Shown here: positions 7,663-13,591 of the stretch, in pieces
Layout of the letters: each line of letters starts with the position of its first letter
Numbering within the stretch: position 1 is the stretch's first letter
NCBI GenBank assembly: GCA_937911445.1
Contig: CALDQY010000232.1
Location: forward strand, 1 to 20,164
DNA length: 20,164 nt
Direction of reading: 5' to 3'
Source: an uncultured Rhodobiaceae bacterium
GTDB lineage: Archaea > Thermoplasmatota > Poseidoniia > Poseidoniales > Poseidoniaceae
Made by a program: the position numbers and the translations under genes
The notes under the pieces: generated by a model
Told to the model about the DNA's origin: nothing
Seen by the model: only the letters and a program-made list of their open reading frames with translations
The model's database searches: none

Positions 7663-9483
7663 ATGCCTGTACGATTGCCGGATGCAGACCAGGATTTTAT
7701 TGGACCATACAACCGACTTTCTGCAAGTCAAGTCAATACATGGAAGGCTTGTCCACGCCTGTGGTTTTACGAAAAAGTGCGTCGGTTCGTGATGCCGCAA
7801 ATACCAATTTTGTTTGTTGGTCGAGCTGTGGAAGAGGCCATTTGCAAGACATTGAAAGAAACACCGGCATTGATCGTAGAGGCGGCCCCAGCTGACATTT
7901 ATGCTGAAACACCGCTCGATGCCAATGGACGGCCGGATCGAGGATATGAACAAGGGTGGCCAGCGGAACAGTTGCTCGTCCTTCCTGAATCCAAGTGGCC
8001 AACGGATATCGAATCGCTCCAACATTGGGCGAATCAACGCGTTCGCTCTCACCTTACCGTTTGTTTAGAGAACATGCGTGTCGAGTGGTTCAAACACGAT
8101 CGGAAAGCAGGGGATTGGGATGAGGATGTCGACGTTGAACGATGCGCCATAATGGCGCTAAATGGCATCAATATGCACATGTCAGAAGTCAAGGCTTGTC
8201 TCGAGTCGGTATCTGATGAGGAGCTCAATTCTTGGCGACAAGGAAGCCGTGATTATTGGCCTGCACCCGATGGACGAGGTTATGCAATGGATGGGCACCC
8301 ACTTGCTCAAACAGGCTCAATTTCGTTGATTGAAGCATGGGAGATTGCTCGGCCATGGTTCGTAGATCCTGATGCCAAACCCTTCATGATGAATGCGGTT
8401 CACCCTGAACACTGGTTTCAAGGCGAATACGATCTCGTATATCGCTGGGGAGGGCAGAATAAAATCGTCGACATCAAAGCATCACTTGGAAACTCAGATC
8501 GCTCTGGCGATTATGTTGAACAAATGCGTATGTATGCCTACCTTTGGTGGAGCACGCACAATAAACAACGCATTGATGCTCTTGAAATCTGGTACCTTGC
8601 TGCTGATGCCATCAAAACAATTGATGTTCCATCCGATTCTGAGTTGGAAACCATCGGAGAAGAATTGAAGGCGTTATGGTCTGAGTTACGTGAAGAAACG
8701 CCATCCATTGAGCGATGTCCTCCTCAACCTGCACCAATGCGCTCGTTTGGCCCAGGCGGTGTTCTTTCCGATGAGACCCCCGATTTGACGCGCTGTCAGC
8801 GTTGCGATTGGTCGCATGTCTGTCCAACGGGAGGATTTGACAAGGAACATCCAGATGGAGGCACGTACCACTTGCCCGGCATGGTTGCAGAAACAGAAAG
8901 CACTCCATTGAACGACATCAAAACACGGCATACCGTGACAGGACTAGTTCACGCTGTTATTCGTGGCAATCAACCTCGAATCACCATTGCAGAAGGGAAT
9001 TCAGCCTTTGCAGACGTGCAAATCAAAGCCTCTGTACATACAGATGGAGGTCCAACAATGCCTGAAGATTTGAAAAAAGGAGAACTGGTTTGTGTTGAAA
9101 ATGCCTTTTTCCAAATCAATTACAAAGGTGCACTCATCCTCAAAGTCGATCCGTTTGCTCGTGTTGTTCGATTGCAAGAAGGAGATGATGAGATTTCACT
9201 TCACACGCCTCGTGCACGTTGGAACGTTGCAGGAACTGTGGTCTATAGAACAGAAAAGAGAGGACGTTCAGCACGCGGTGATTGGTGTCGCCAAGGACTG
9301 ATGCTGATGGATGATTCAGGCTCATTGAAGATTGAGGGTTGGCAAGCAGACTGGGGTCCGCAATACGAAATGCTCGAGCCAGGGAATCGCGTTGTAATCA
9401 CAAACATTGGCATCGATGGATGGGCTGCTCTGGATCGTGGAGAAATGTACCGAGCATCACGTCTCCACATACTCCACGATTAA
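7663..9483 (+). CDS. Second Fe-S PD-(D/E)XK nuclease paralogue with two OB-like domains
   Basis: 606-residue paralogue of the preceding gene, starting 24 bp after its stop. The N-terminal motif LSASQVNTWKACPRLWFY gives C30; the core shows GEYD (D257), VDIK (D270, K272) and Q287-x3-Y291 (QMRMYAYLW); C378, C381 and C387 (CQRCDWSHVC) match the C-x2-C-x5-C spacing of Cas4/AddB Fe-S clusters exactly. The shared block WEIARPWF recurs at 226-233. The C-terminus holds two OB-like segments, about 424-505 (starting VTGLVHAVIRG) and 518-604 (starting WNVAGTVVYRT). It carries an insertion between the N-terminal helix and the core (about 75-200) unlike its neighbour. Both active sites look intact, so the pair may form a heterodimer of two active nucleases; this is inference. 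The stop codon overlaps the stop of the convergent small-modifier gene. Confidence 0.8.
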   Translation: MPVRLPDADQDFIGPYNRLSASQVNTWKACPRLWFYEKVRRFVMPQIPILFVGRAVEEAICKTLKETPALIVEAAPADIYAETPLDANGRPDRGYEQGWPAEQLLVLPESKWPTDIESLQHWANQRVRSHLTVCLENMRVEWFKHDRKAGDWDEDVDVERCAIMALNGINMHMSEVKACLESVSDEELNSWRQGSRDYWPAPDGRGYAMDGHPLAQTGSISLIEAWEIARPWFVDPDAKPFMMNAVHPEHWFQGEYDLVYRWGGQNKIVDIKASLGNSDRSGDYVEQMRMYAYLWWSTHNKQRIDALEIWYLAADAIKTIDVPSDSELETIGEELKALWSELREETPSIERCPPQPAPMRSFGPGGVLSDETPDLTRCQRCDWSHVCPTGGFDKEHPDGGTYHLPGMVAETESTPLNDIKTRHTVTGLVHAVIRGNQPRITIAEGNSAFADVQIKASVHTDGGPTMPEDLKKGELVCVENAFFQINYKGALILKVDPFARVVRLQEGDDEISLHTPRARWNVAGTVVYRTEKRGRSARGDWCRQGLMLMDDSGSLKIEGWQADWGPQYEMLEPGNRVVITNIGIDGWAALDRGEMYRASRLHILHD

Positions 9484-9680
9484 CCGCCAGATGATACTGT
9501 GGTCACAAGAAGTTTGAGATCAGAATTCAAGATTGTGCTGTGTGGCAAAATTCGATCTTCGAAACTGACAACAACTGTCGATGGCAGGATTCCTGCTGCT
9601 TCGAGCGCCTGACGGATGGACGAACCGTCATCCACCTCAAGCGTACAGTTGTGATCTCGTCCATGGAAGGTGACGTGCAT
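9480..9680 (-). CDS. Ubiquitin-like small archaeal modifier / ThiS-MoaD family protein
   Basis: 66-residue beta-grasp protein ending in Gly-Gly (TTVSSGG), the feature through which SAMP, Urm1, MoaD and ThiS proteins are adenylated by an E1-like enzyme and then form isopeptide bonds or thiocarboxylates. The length and pattern (N-terminal strand MHVTFHG, central helix SSIRQALEAAGI, then VVVSFEDRILP and the C-terminal strand LKLLVTTVSSGG) resemble haloarchaeal SAMP2 and bacterial ThiS, both 66 residues from memory. Protein modifier, tRNA thiolation and thiamine sulfur carrier all remain possible. No strong ribosome-binding site precedes the ATG; a TATA-like element lies about 26 nt upstream, suggesting a leaderless transcript. 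It converges on the second nuclease gene, the two stop codons sharing TTAA (9480-9483). Confidence 0.85.
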   Translation of the reverse strand: MHVTFHGRDHNCTLEVDDGSSIRQALEAAGILPSTVVVSFEDRILPHSTILNSDLKLLVTTVSSGG

Positions 9681-9701
9681 GAAGTACCCTGTGAAGCATC
9701 A

Positions 9702-9710
9702 CGCTTATGA
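9702..9710. promoter_or_regulatory. TATA-like element possibly shared by the small modifier and tRNA-Ser
   Basis: CGCTTATGA on the plus strand reads TCATAAGCG on the minus strand. Its centre is about 26 nt from the modifier ATG (9680, minus) and about 29 nt from the tRNA 5' end (9735, plus). No better AT-rich element is seen in this 54-bp gap, so one element may serve both directions. Confidence 0.4.
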
Positions 9711-9734
9711 CGGTGGCGCACAGGCAGCAAACAA

Positions 9735-9817
9735 GCCGAGATCGCATAGCCCGGTATTGCGGTGGATTCGAAATCCACTGTCCCTTGGACGCGGGGGTTC
9801 AAATCCCTCTCTCGGCG
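9735..9817 (+). tRNA. tRNA-Ser (anticodon CGA)
   Basis: A full class II cloverleaf folds by eye. The acceptor stem is GCCGAGA/TCTCGGC (7 perfect pairs); the D-stem is GCA/TGC; the anticodon stem GTGGA/TCCAC encloses TTCGAAA, giving CGA at 9769-9771, which reads the serine codon UCG. The long variable arm GTCC-CTT-GGAC is diagnostic of a serine-type tRNA; the T-stem GGGGG/CCCTC (one G-T pair) encloses TTCAAAT. The discriminator is G, as usual for tRNA-Ser. CCA is not encoded and there is no intron. The 3' end is one base from the end of the convergent PAC2 gene. An open frame crossing this locus on the minus strand is only a tRNA shadow. Confidence 0.95.
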
Positions 9818-9818
9818 C

Positions 9819-10571
9819 TCAAATGTAGAACGCATCTGGTTCTTCCATGAGTTCTCGAACATGATCCGTACTGGCATTTGGAGCCAATTCGTTCAGTTTT
9901 GCAAGCAAAGCAGATGTGGCATCTTCAGGAAGTCGAACATCAAGATTCCAACCATCGTAAAGGAACTTCAGGAGACGAATAGAAGCGTGAACGTCTCCAC
10001 TTGCACCAACCGTCGTTGCCATGGCGCAAACCGAGGACAATCCAAACATTGGTGCTAGGGATGCCATGAGAGCAGACATACCAATTGCACCACCGGATGG
10101 TTGGTCCCGTCGAACATCAATACCACGCTCTTCCAGGTTCACTCGATGAGGTGAAGACGTTGCAACTGCAAAGACTTCTTTGACATCGGGAGCGGACATC
10201 AAGCCAGCAAGAACGATGATTTCTTTGACCCCCGAATCCGAGAGATGTTTCAACAATTCAGTTGTAAAGTCGTACTGTTGGAACGATTCGCTCGGTTGAC
10301 CTCGTCCAGTAATGGTCAAAATTGAGGCCCCTCCCTCGAGTTCGATCCGTTTGACGACAAGGTGTGGAGGCGCAAGCAAACCATCCTCATCGAGTCGGGC
10401 AAGTGGAGTGAGACCTGGATGAATGAAGCGTGCAATTGGTGTTGCTTCATTGGCTTCATTCAGCAATTCAACAGCATTCTTTCCAACATCTCCAACACCA
10501 GGTAAAGCAAAGAGAACGAGGTCTGCACTTCCGAATCCATCCTCATCCAAAACATCGACCATGAGTGTCAT
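9819..10571 (-). CDS. PAC2-family proteasome assembly chaperone homologue
   Basis: 250-residue member of the archaeal PAC2/Pba family (COG2047-type), proteins that bind 20S proteasome alpha subunits and help assembly or act as alternative caps. Family features include ADLVLFALPGVGDVGKNAVE near the N-terminus, the central KEIIVLAGLMSAPDV and the segment GGAIGMSALMASLAPMFGL. The C-terminus is DAFYI, an exact HbYX motif (hydrophobic-Tyr-any), the tail that proteasome activators insert into alpha-ring pockets. The ATG at 10571 is preceded by GGAG a few bases upstream; a second in-frame ATG three codons later is less well placed. It is the last gene of the L44e-S27e-aIF2-alpha-Nop10 cluster, but a 60-bp gap with its own TATA-like sequence suggests a separate promoter as well. 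Confidence 0.88.
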   Translation of the reverse strand: MTLMVDVLDEDGFGSADLVLFALPGVGDVGKNAVELLNEANEATPIARFIHPGLTPLARLDEDGLLAPPHLVVKRIELEGGASILTITGRGQPSESFQQYDFTTELLKHLSDSGVKEIIVLAGLMSAPDVKEVFAVATSSPHRVNLEERGIDVRRDQPSGGAIGMSALMASLAPMFGLSSVCAMATTVGASGDVHASIRLLKFLYDGWNLDVRLPEDATSALLAKLNELAPNASTDHVRELMEEPDAFYI

Positions 10572-10579
10572 GAATCTCC

Positions 10580-10599
10580 TACCCTTGTATTAAAGGGTA
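10580..10599 (-). promoter_or_regulatory. 7-bp inverted repeat in the PAC2 5' region
   Basis: TACCCTT and AAGGGTA flank a 6-base centre. On the minus strand the repeat overlaps the downstream edge of a TATA-like stretch (CATTATA, 10598-10604) and ends directly at the GGAG ribosome-binding site of the PAC2 gene. A second small repeat, GTTTG-AGAA-CAAAC (10604-10617), lies immediately upstream. They could be operators, a leader hairpin, or the 3' end of the Nop10 message. Confidence 0.4.
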
Positions 10600-10631
10600 T
10601 AATGTTTGAGAACAAACGAAGCCAAAGAGGT

Positions 10632-10874
10632 TCATTCTTCTTCTTGTTGGCCAGCACCACTTCGCATTTCTTCCAAAGAAGGAAGTGTAGGGATGGTTTT
10701 TGACCAATCAGGAGATTCAACATTGTTGAGTTGCCGGCGAATGTTGGCTCGATGATCTTCTGGAGACCACTTCAGCGGTGCAGCAGCTTGTGCCTTACCA
10801 CCACATTGAGGACAGGTGGTTTCCAAACACCAGGCGCCACAATCGACGCATTGTTGAAGCAGTTGGCGAGGCAT
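10632..10874 (-). CDS. H/ACA RNP protein Nop10
   Basis: Small zinc-binding subunit of the box H/ACA ribonucleoprotein, which guides pseudouridylation of rRNA with Cbf5, Gar1 and L7Ae. The 80-residue product starts MPRQLLQQCVDCGAWCLETTC; C9, C12, C21 and C24 (CVDC, CPQC) make the zinc ribbon, followed by the conserved stretch APLKWSPEDHRANIRRQLN, equivalent to the family's P-x-F-SPED...YR segment. Archaeal Nop10 is usually about 55-60 residues; this one has an extra acidic tail ending QQEEE. It starts 5 bases after the aIF2-alpha stop codon, indicating tight translational linkage in the ribosomal cluster. Confidence 0.92.
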   Translation of the reverse strand: MPRQLLQQCVDCGAWCLETTCPQCGGKAQAAAPLKWSPEDHRANIRRQLNNVESPDWSKTIPTLPSLEEMRSGAGQQEEE

Positions 10875-10879
10875 TCAGA

Positions 10880-11668
10880 TCACTCTCGGTAAGAATCCGC
10901 AGTTCCACCTGCTTCTTCAATCACTGAAACAACCGCTGCAATCGAAGCAGTCCACGTGTCTTCTGCAGTCTTGAAATCCGGGGCACGGAGTTCGATTCTG
11001 TATTCTGGAGCCCCGTCATAGTAGCAATTCACTTCGATTTCTTCTTCGGGAGAAGAATTCTTCTCAGCCGCAACAAGTGCATCTCTGATGGTTTCTACAC
11101 CGTTACTGGTTTCGACTTTCAAGGTTAGAATTCCACGAATTTCGACATAAGGAGGAATGATGTTCTCGACTGCAAGTTCAATGAAGGGTTGAATCCAGTC
11201 GCCTTCGAAACCGGCATCAACAATTGAGCCTTCATGCATTGCTGCCTCTTCAAAGGCTCCATAAAGCGTTTCAAACACTTGCATTAATTCTGTTTGAAGC
11301 TCGGCCGCAAAATCTGTTTCCCACTTCTGGGATTCTGAAAGGACTTTGAACAATTGAAGAGCACGTTGCTCGTTCTTCCATTGCTGCAAACGGTCACGTC
11401 GGCGCTCCTCTGAAACCGATTTCAACGAGAGCTTTAGGGAACTGCCATCGCGGCGGCTTGGCATGACTTTGCACACCAAACGCTGTCCTTCACGAACGAA
11501 TCGACGGATGTTCTTGATCCAACCACTTGCTATTTCGCCAATGAAAATGAATCCATCAACACCTTCGTACTCATCAAGCGATACGTCAGCCCCGTTTTGC
11601 TTGACGCTGTGTACTGTAACGACGACGAGTTCGCCCTCTTCAGGGTAGATGAGGTCGGTTTTCGACAT
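10880..11668 (-). CDS. Translation initiation factor aIF2 alpha subunit
   Basis: Alpha subunit of the heterotrimeric factor delivering initiator Met-tRNA to the small ribosomal subunit. The 262-residue protein has an N-terminal S1 domain (about 10-85) with GELVVVTVHSVKQNGADVSL and the family motif FIFIGEIASGWIKNIRRFV, then the helical domain (RRDRLQQWKNEQRALQLF) and a C-terminal alpha/beta domain ending around AVVSVIEEAGG. Length is normal for archaea. It starts 15 bases after the S27e stop codon; those 15 bases form a palindrome containing the ribosome-binding site. Nop10 follows after 5 bases. The order L44e-S27e-aIF2-alpha-Nop10 is a well-known conserved archaeal operon. Confidence 0.96.
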   Translation of the reverse strand: MSKTDLIYPEEGELVVVTVHSVKQNGADVSLDEYEGVDGFIFIGEIASGWIKNIRRFVREGQRLVCKVMPSRRDGSSLKLSLKSVSEERRRDRLQQWKNEQRALQLFKVLSESQKWETDFAAELQTELMQVFETLYGAFEEAAMHEGSIVDAGFEGDWIQPFIELAVENIIPPYVEIRGILTLKVETSNGVETIRDALVAAEKNSSPEEEIEVNCYYDGAPEYRIELRAPDFKTAEDTWTASIAAVVSVIEEAGGTADSYRE

Positions 11669-11683
11669 GGAGGCTCAGCCTCC
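11669..11683 (-). promoter_or_regulatory. Palindrome enclosing the aIF2-alpha ribosome-binding site
   Basis: The whole gap between the S27e TGA and the aIF2-alpha ATG reads GGAGGCTGAGCCTCC on the minus strand, a perfect 15-base palindrome about a central G. In RNA, GGAGG (the Shine-Dalgarno sequence) can pair with CCTCC immediately before the ATG, leaving a 5-base loop. Ribosomes finishing S27e would melt it, so translational coupling is plausible. Confidence 0.55.
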
Positions 11684-11854
11684 TCATTCCATTGTTTCGA
11701 GAACAGTACAGCCGACGAGGTTCGCTTTCCCGCCAGATGGGTTTGTCAACGTAGCGCCGCAGACATCACAAGAGATGACGGTGGTCGCACGTGAGAAGAT
11801 CACGGTTTCATTACCGCAGTCCTTGCATGAAACTTTCATAAATTGGCCTACCAT
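11684..11854 (-). CDS. rps27e: 30S ribosomal protein S27e
   Basis: 56-residue zinc-ribbon protein of the small subunit. The product starts MVGQFMKVSCKDCGNETVIF and has zinc ligands C10, C13, C29 and C32 (CKDC, CDVC), followed by the typical NPSGGKANLVG-type segment and ending VLETME. Length is normal for archaeal S27e. The ribosome-binding site GAGGTG (11860-11865) lies just before the ATG and overlaps the end of L44e, whose stop codon is 10 bases upstream, so the genes are tightly coupled. All four zinc ligands are kept here, in contrast to the adjacent L44e. Confidence 0.95.
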   Translation of the reverse strand: MVGQFMKVSCKDCGNETVIFSRATTVISCDVCGATLTNPSGGKANLVGCTVLETME

Positions 11855-11864
11855 TCTTTTCACC

Positions 11865-12149
11865 TCATCGATCTACTAGTTCGAACTTCTTGGCTCGCTT
11901 GCACGGTGCGTAGTGAGCCTTTCCAGTTTCAGTGCAACGGTAGAGAATGTTGACACGCTTGGTTGGCTTTTCTCGGCCATCCGGCTTTGGACGTGGGAAA
12001 CCTCGGTACCCACGCATGACCTTTCGGAAACGTCGCTGACCCCAGCGAAGTTCCGAAGCTCGCTTTTTCTTGACACGCTCGACTGTGTGGAGCGTGTGCT
12101 TACCAGCAGACGGACTGTAGCGCTTGATTTGACGTGGCATCTTTACCAT
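11865..12149 (-). CDS. rpl44e: 50S ribosomal protein L44e (eL42) with degenerate zinc site
   Basis: 94-residue large-subunit protein of the E-site region. Recognisable by KRASELRWGQRRFRK, GYRGFPRPKPDGREKPTKR and the C-terminal KAHYAPCKRAKKFEL. Archaeal L44e normally carries Cys-x2-Cys near the N-terminus (Y-C-P-x-C) and another Cys-x2-Cys before GKAH. Here the first pair is Ser12 and Ala15 (YSPSAGKHT) and the second is C72 and T75 (RCTETGKAH), so three of four zinc ligands are gone; C83 is additional. The start at the ATG at 12149 is chosen because AGGTGAT (12154-12160) lies at proper distance; in-frame GTG 12158 and ATG 12155 overlap that site. First gene of the leftward ribosomal cluster. 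Confidence 0.93.
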   Translation of the reverse strand: MVKMPRQIKRYSPSAGKHTLHTVERVKKKRASELRWGQRRFRKVMRGYRGFPRPKPDGREKPTKRVNILYRCTETGKAHYAPCKRAKKFELVDR

Positions 12150-12184
12150 GGTCATCACCTGAACAGTTTGGCGACCATCGTCGG

Positions 12185-12193
12185 GTATTTATT
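12185..12193 (-). promoter_or_regulatory. Putative TATA box of the L44e operon
   Basis: AATAAATAC on the minus strand is centred about 40 nt upstream of the L44e ATG. A start about 25 nt downstream would give a leader of roughly 14 nt that still contains the AGGTGAT ribosome-binding site. Confidence 0.5.
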
Positions 12194-12251
12194 GATGTCG
12201 TAGCATGACTCCACTTCAAACGATGCCACAAAAAGCAGATTTACAGCGATA

Positions 12252-12260
12252 TTCATAAAT
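12252..12260 (+). promoter_or_regulatory. Putative TATA box of the 12282 membrane protein
   Basis: TTCATAAAT is centred about 26 nt before the ATG at 12282, implying a leaderless transcript. No ribosome-binding site is visible before that ATG, in agreement. Confidence 0.5.
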
Positions 12261-12281
12261 CGAGCGGTATGAAAGACACAT

Positions 12282-13085
12282 ATGGAAAACGAACTCAAAG
12301 TCGCACTCCTACTTTGGGCGCCTCTGGGTTTGGTGTTTGTATCCTTCGGGCTTCAATTCAGGAAAAATTCCGGGGCACAAAAATTTGGCAAAGTGATTGG
12401 GGGCGTAGGGATTCTTCTCTTCAGCGTTTCTTTCCTTACCGTTCCGTCTTCTCCTTCTGCAGCATCAAGTGCCTTGTTTGTTAGTGTACTACCATCGACA
12501 ACCCTAATGTTTCTTGGACTATACATCGCGTTGTTTTCAGGAGACGTACCTGTTCGGAGATTCTCTCCAAAGTTCCGCCCACTCGGCCTGTTGATGTTTG
12601 TTGTTGGCTTTGCTTTGCTCGAAGCCATGCACTGGAACAGAAGCGATTGGCTTCCATCGACAATGTGGGATGGCGAAACAAATCGATTTTGGATGATTTT
12701 CAAACCCACATTCCTTCTTGCGATGAGCAGTTTTCTTCTCGCAGGTGGTTATTTGGTCAACCTTATTGGCCAACGTATCAATCAAACCTCTCGAGTTTTA
12801 TATCTCACAGGAGGATTCTCTTTTCTTCTTCTCGTCATCAGTGTATTTGTTGATGGTTCCGAAACGATGTCCGAAGAATTCCACACATCGGTCTTGTATG
12901 CTGCAAGCGATCTACTTGGTTTCCTTGCCGGCATCGGTTTGACCATAATTTGCTTCAGCCTTGCGATTTGGCAATTTGAGCGCAAACGTCCAGGACTTGA
13001 CAAACTCCCTCCCCCAAATTCGGAACAACTCACACAAGCAGCGAACATCATCAAAAACAACCTCAGAGGTGATGATGATGAGTAA
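12282..13085 (+). CDS. Seven-TM membrane protein of unknown function
   Basis: I do not recognise a family. The 267-residue product shows about seven hydrophobic segments (approximately residues 6-24, 37-54, 65-86, 99-114, 140-162, 171-190 and 208-230) and a polar, charged C-terminal tail ending RGDDDE, probably cytoplasmic. No catalytic or metal-binding motif stands out; MHWNRSDWLPSTMW (116-129) is the most distinctive loop. The start at 12282 agrees with a TATA-like element 26 nt upstream. The 3' end overlaps the next membrane protein gene by a few bases (ATGAGTAA), so the two are co-translated and their products may act together. Confidence 0.7.
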   Translation: MENELKVALLLWAPLGLVFVSFGLQFRKNSGAQKFGKVIGGVGILLFSVSFLTVPSSPSAASSALFVSVLPSTTLMFLGLYIALFSGDVPVRRFSPKFRPLGLLMFVVGFALLEAMHWNRSDWLPSTMWDGETNRFWMIFKPTFLLAMSSFLLAGGYLVNLIGQRINQTSRVLYLTGGFSFLLLVISVFVDGSETMSEEFHTSVLYAASDLLGFLAGIGLTIICFSLAIWQFERKRPGLDKLPPPNSEQLTQAANIIKNNLRGDDDE

Positions 13086-13518
13086 TCGCATAGGAACAAG
13101 AAACTTCATTGTTGCTGGATTACTGTTCCTACTTCCGATCATTGCCATGATCATTCTCGCAGGTAACTCGTCCTACGATACGGAGCGTGGCCTAACCCGA
13201 TTCCTGAATGCGTTTCTCACATCGTACACGATTGCTTCCGTGTTCCTTGTCGTCAACATGTTCCGATATTCGAAGAGTCGAAAGGAACCTACTGCCCCAT
13301 GGATTTCGATGGTGTATGCAGCCGTTCTCGGTATCTTTGTCACACTGATGCTGACAACTCAAGGCGGGTTCTTGATGGAGGAAAATGGTTCACAGCGAGC
13401 TCAAATTCTTTACAACATTATTCACTTTATCGTCGCAAGCATGGCCATTCTTATCGCTGTTGGCATCATGATTTTGCTTTCTTTTGTGAACCTTGAATCC
13501 AAGGACGGCGATTTCTGA
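13078..13518 (+). CDS. Four-TM membrane protein of unknown function
   Basis: 146-residue product with four hydrophobic segments (about 10-28, 43-62, 76-93 and 110-136) and a short charged C-terminus (LESKDGDF). No family is recognised. Three consecutive in-frame ATGs (13072, 13075, 13078) are possible starts; the last is chosen because it lies 7 bases past AGAGGT (13065-13070), though the other two change the product by only one or two residues. The frame extends further upstream inside the preceding gene, but that part is hydrophilic and overlaps coding sequence. It overlaps the end of the seven-TM gene, indicating translational coupling. Confidence 0.7.
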   Translation: MSNRIGTRNFIVAGLLFLLPIIAMIILAGNSSYDTERGLTRFLNAFLTSYTIASVFLVVNMFRYSKSRKEPTAPWISMVYAAVLGIFVTLMLTTQGGFLMEENGSQRAQILYNIIHFIVASMAILIAVGIMILLSFVNLESKDGDF

Positions 13519-13548
13519 TCAAATCCCGAGCCATAGCCCATCGTTGAC

Positions 13549-13556
13549 TTCATAAG
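13549..13556 (+). promoter_or_regulatory. Putative TATA box of the L37e-purF unit
   Basis: TTCATAAG lies about 39 nt before the L37e ATG. The gap also holds a purine-rich AGGAGGAGG (13555-13563) and the ribosome-binding site GAGGTGA (13581-13587), five bases from the start codon. Confidence 0.4.
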
Positions 13557-13591
13557 GAGGAGGTAGGTGGCGAGGATATCGAGGTGAGCAT

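Noticed and set aside
5869..9483. Cas4 of a CRISPR system.
   Set aside because: The proteins are about three times the length of Cas4 and have OB-like tails, and no Cas1, Cas2, effector or array is in the window.
9527..9877. Open frame on the minus strand crossing the tRNA (peptide containing RRERDLNPR).
   Set aside because: It is the translated complement of the tRNA-Ser gene and its flanks, a common annotation artefact, and conflicts with the modifier and PAC2 genes.
12961..13077. Longer N-terminus for the four-TM protein.
   Set aside because: The extension lies wholly in the preceding gene, is hydrophilic, and lacks a ribosome-binding site; AGAGGT precedes the ATG cluster at 13072-13078.
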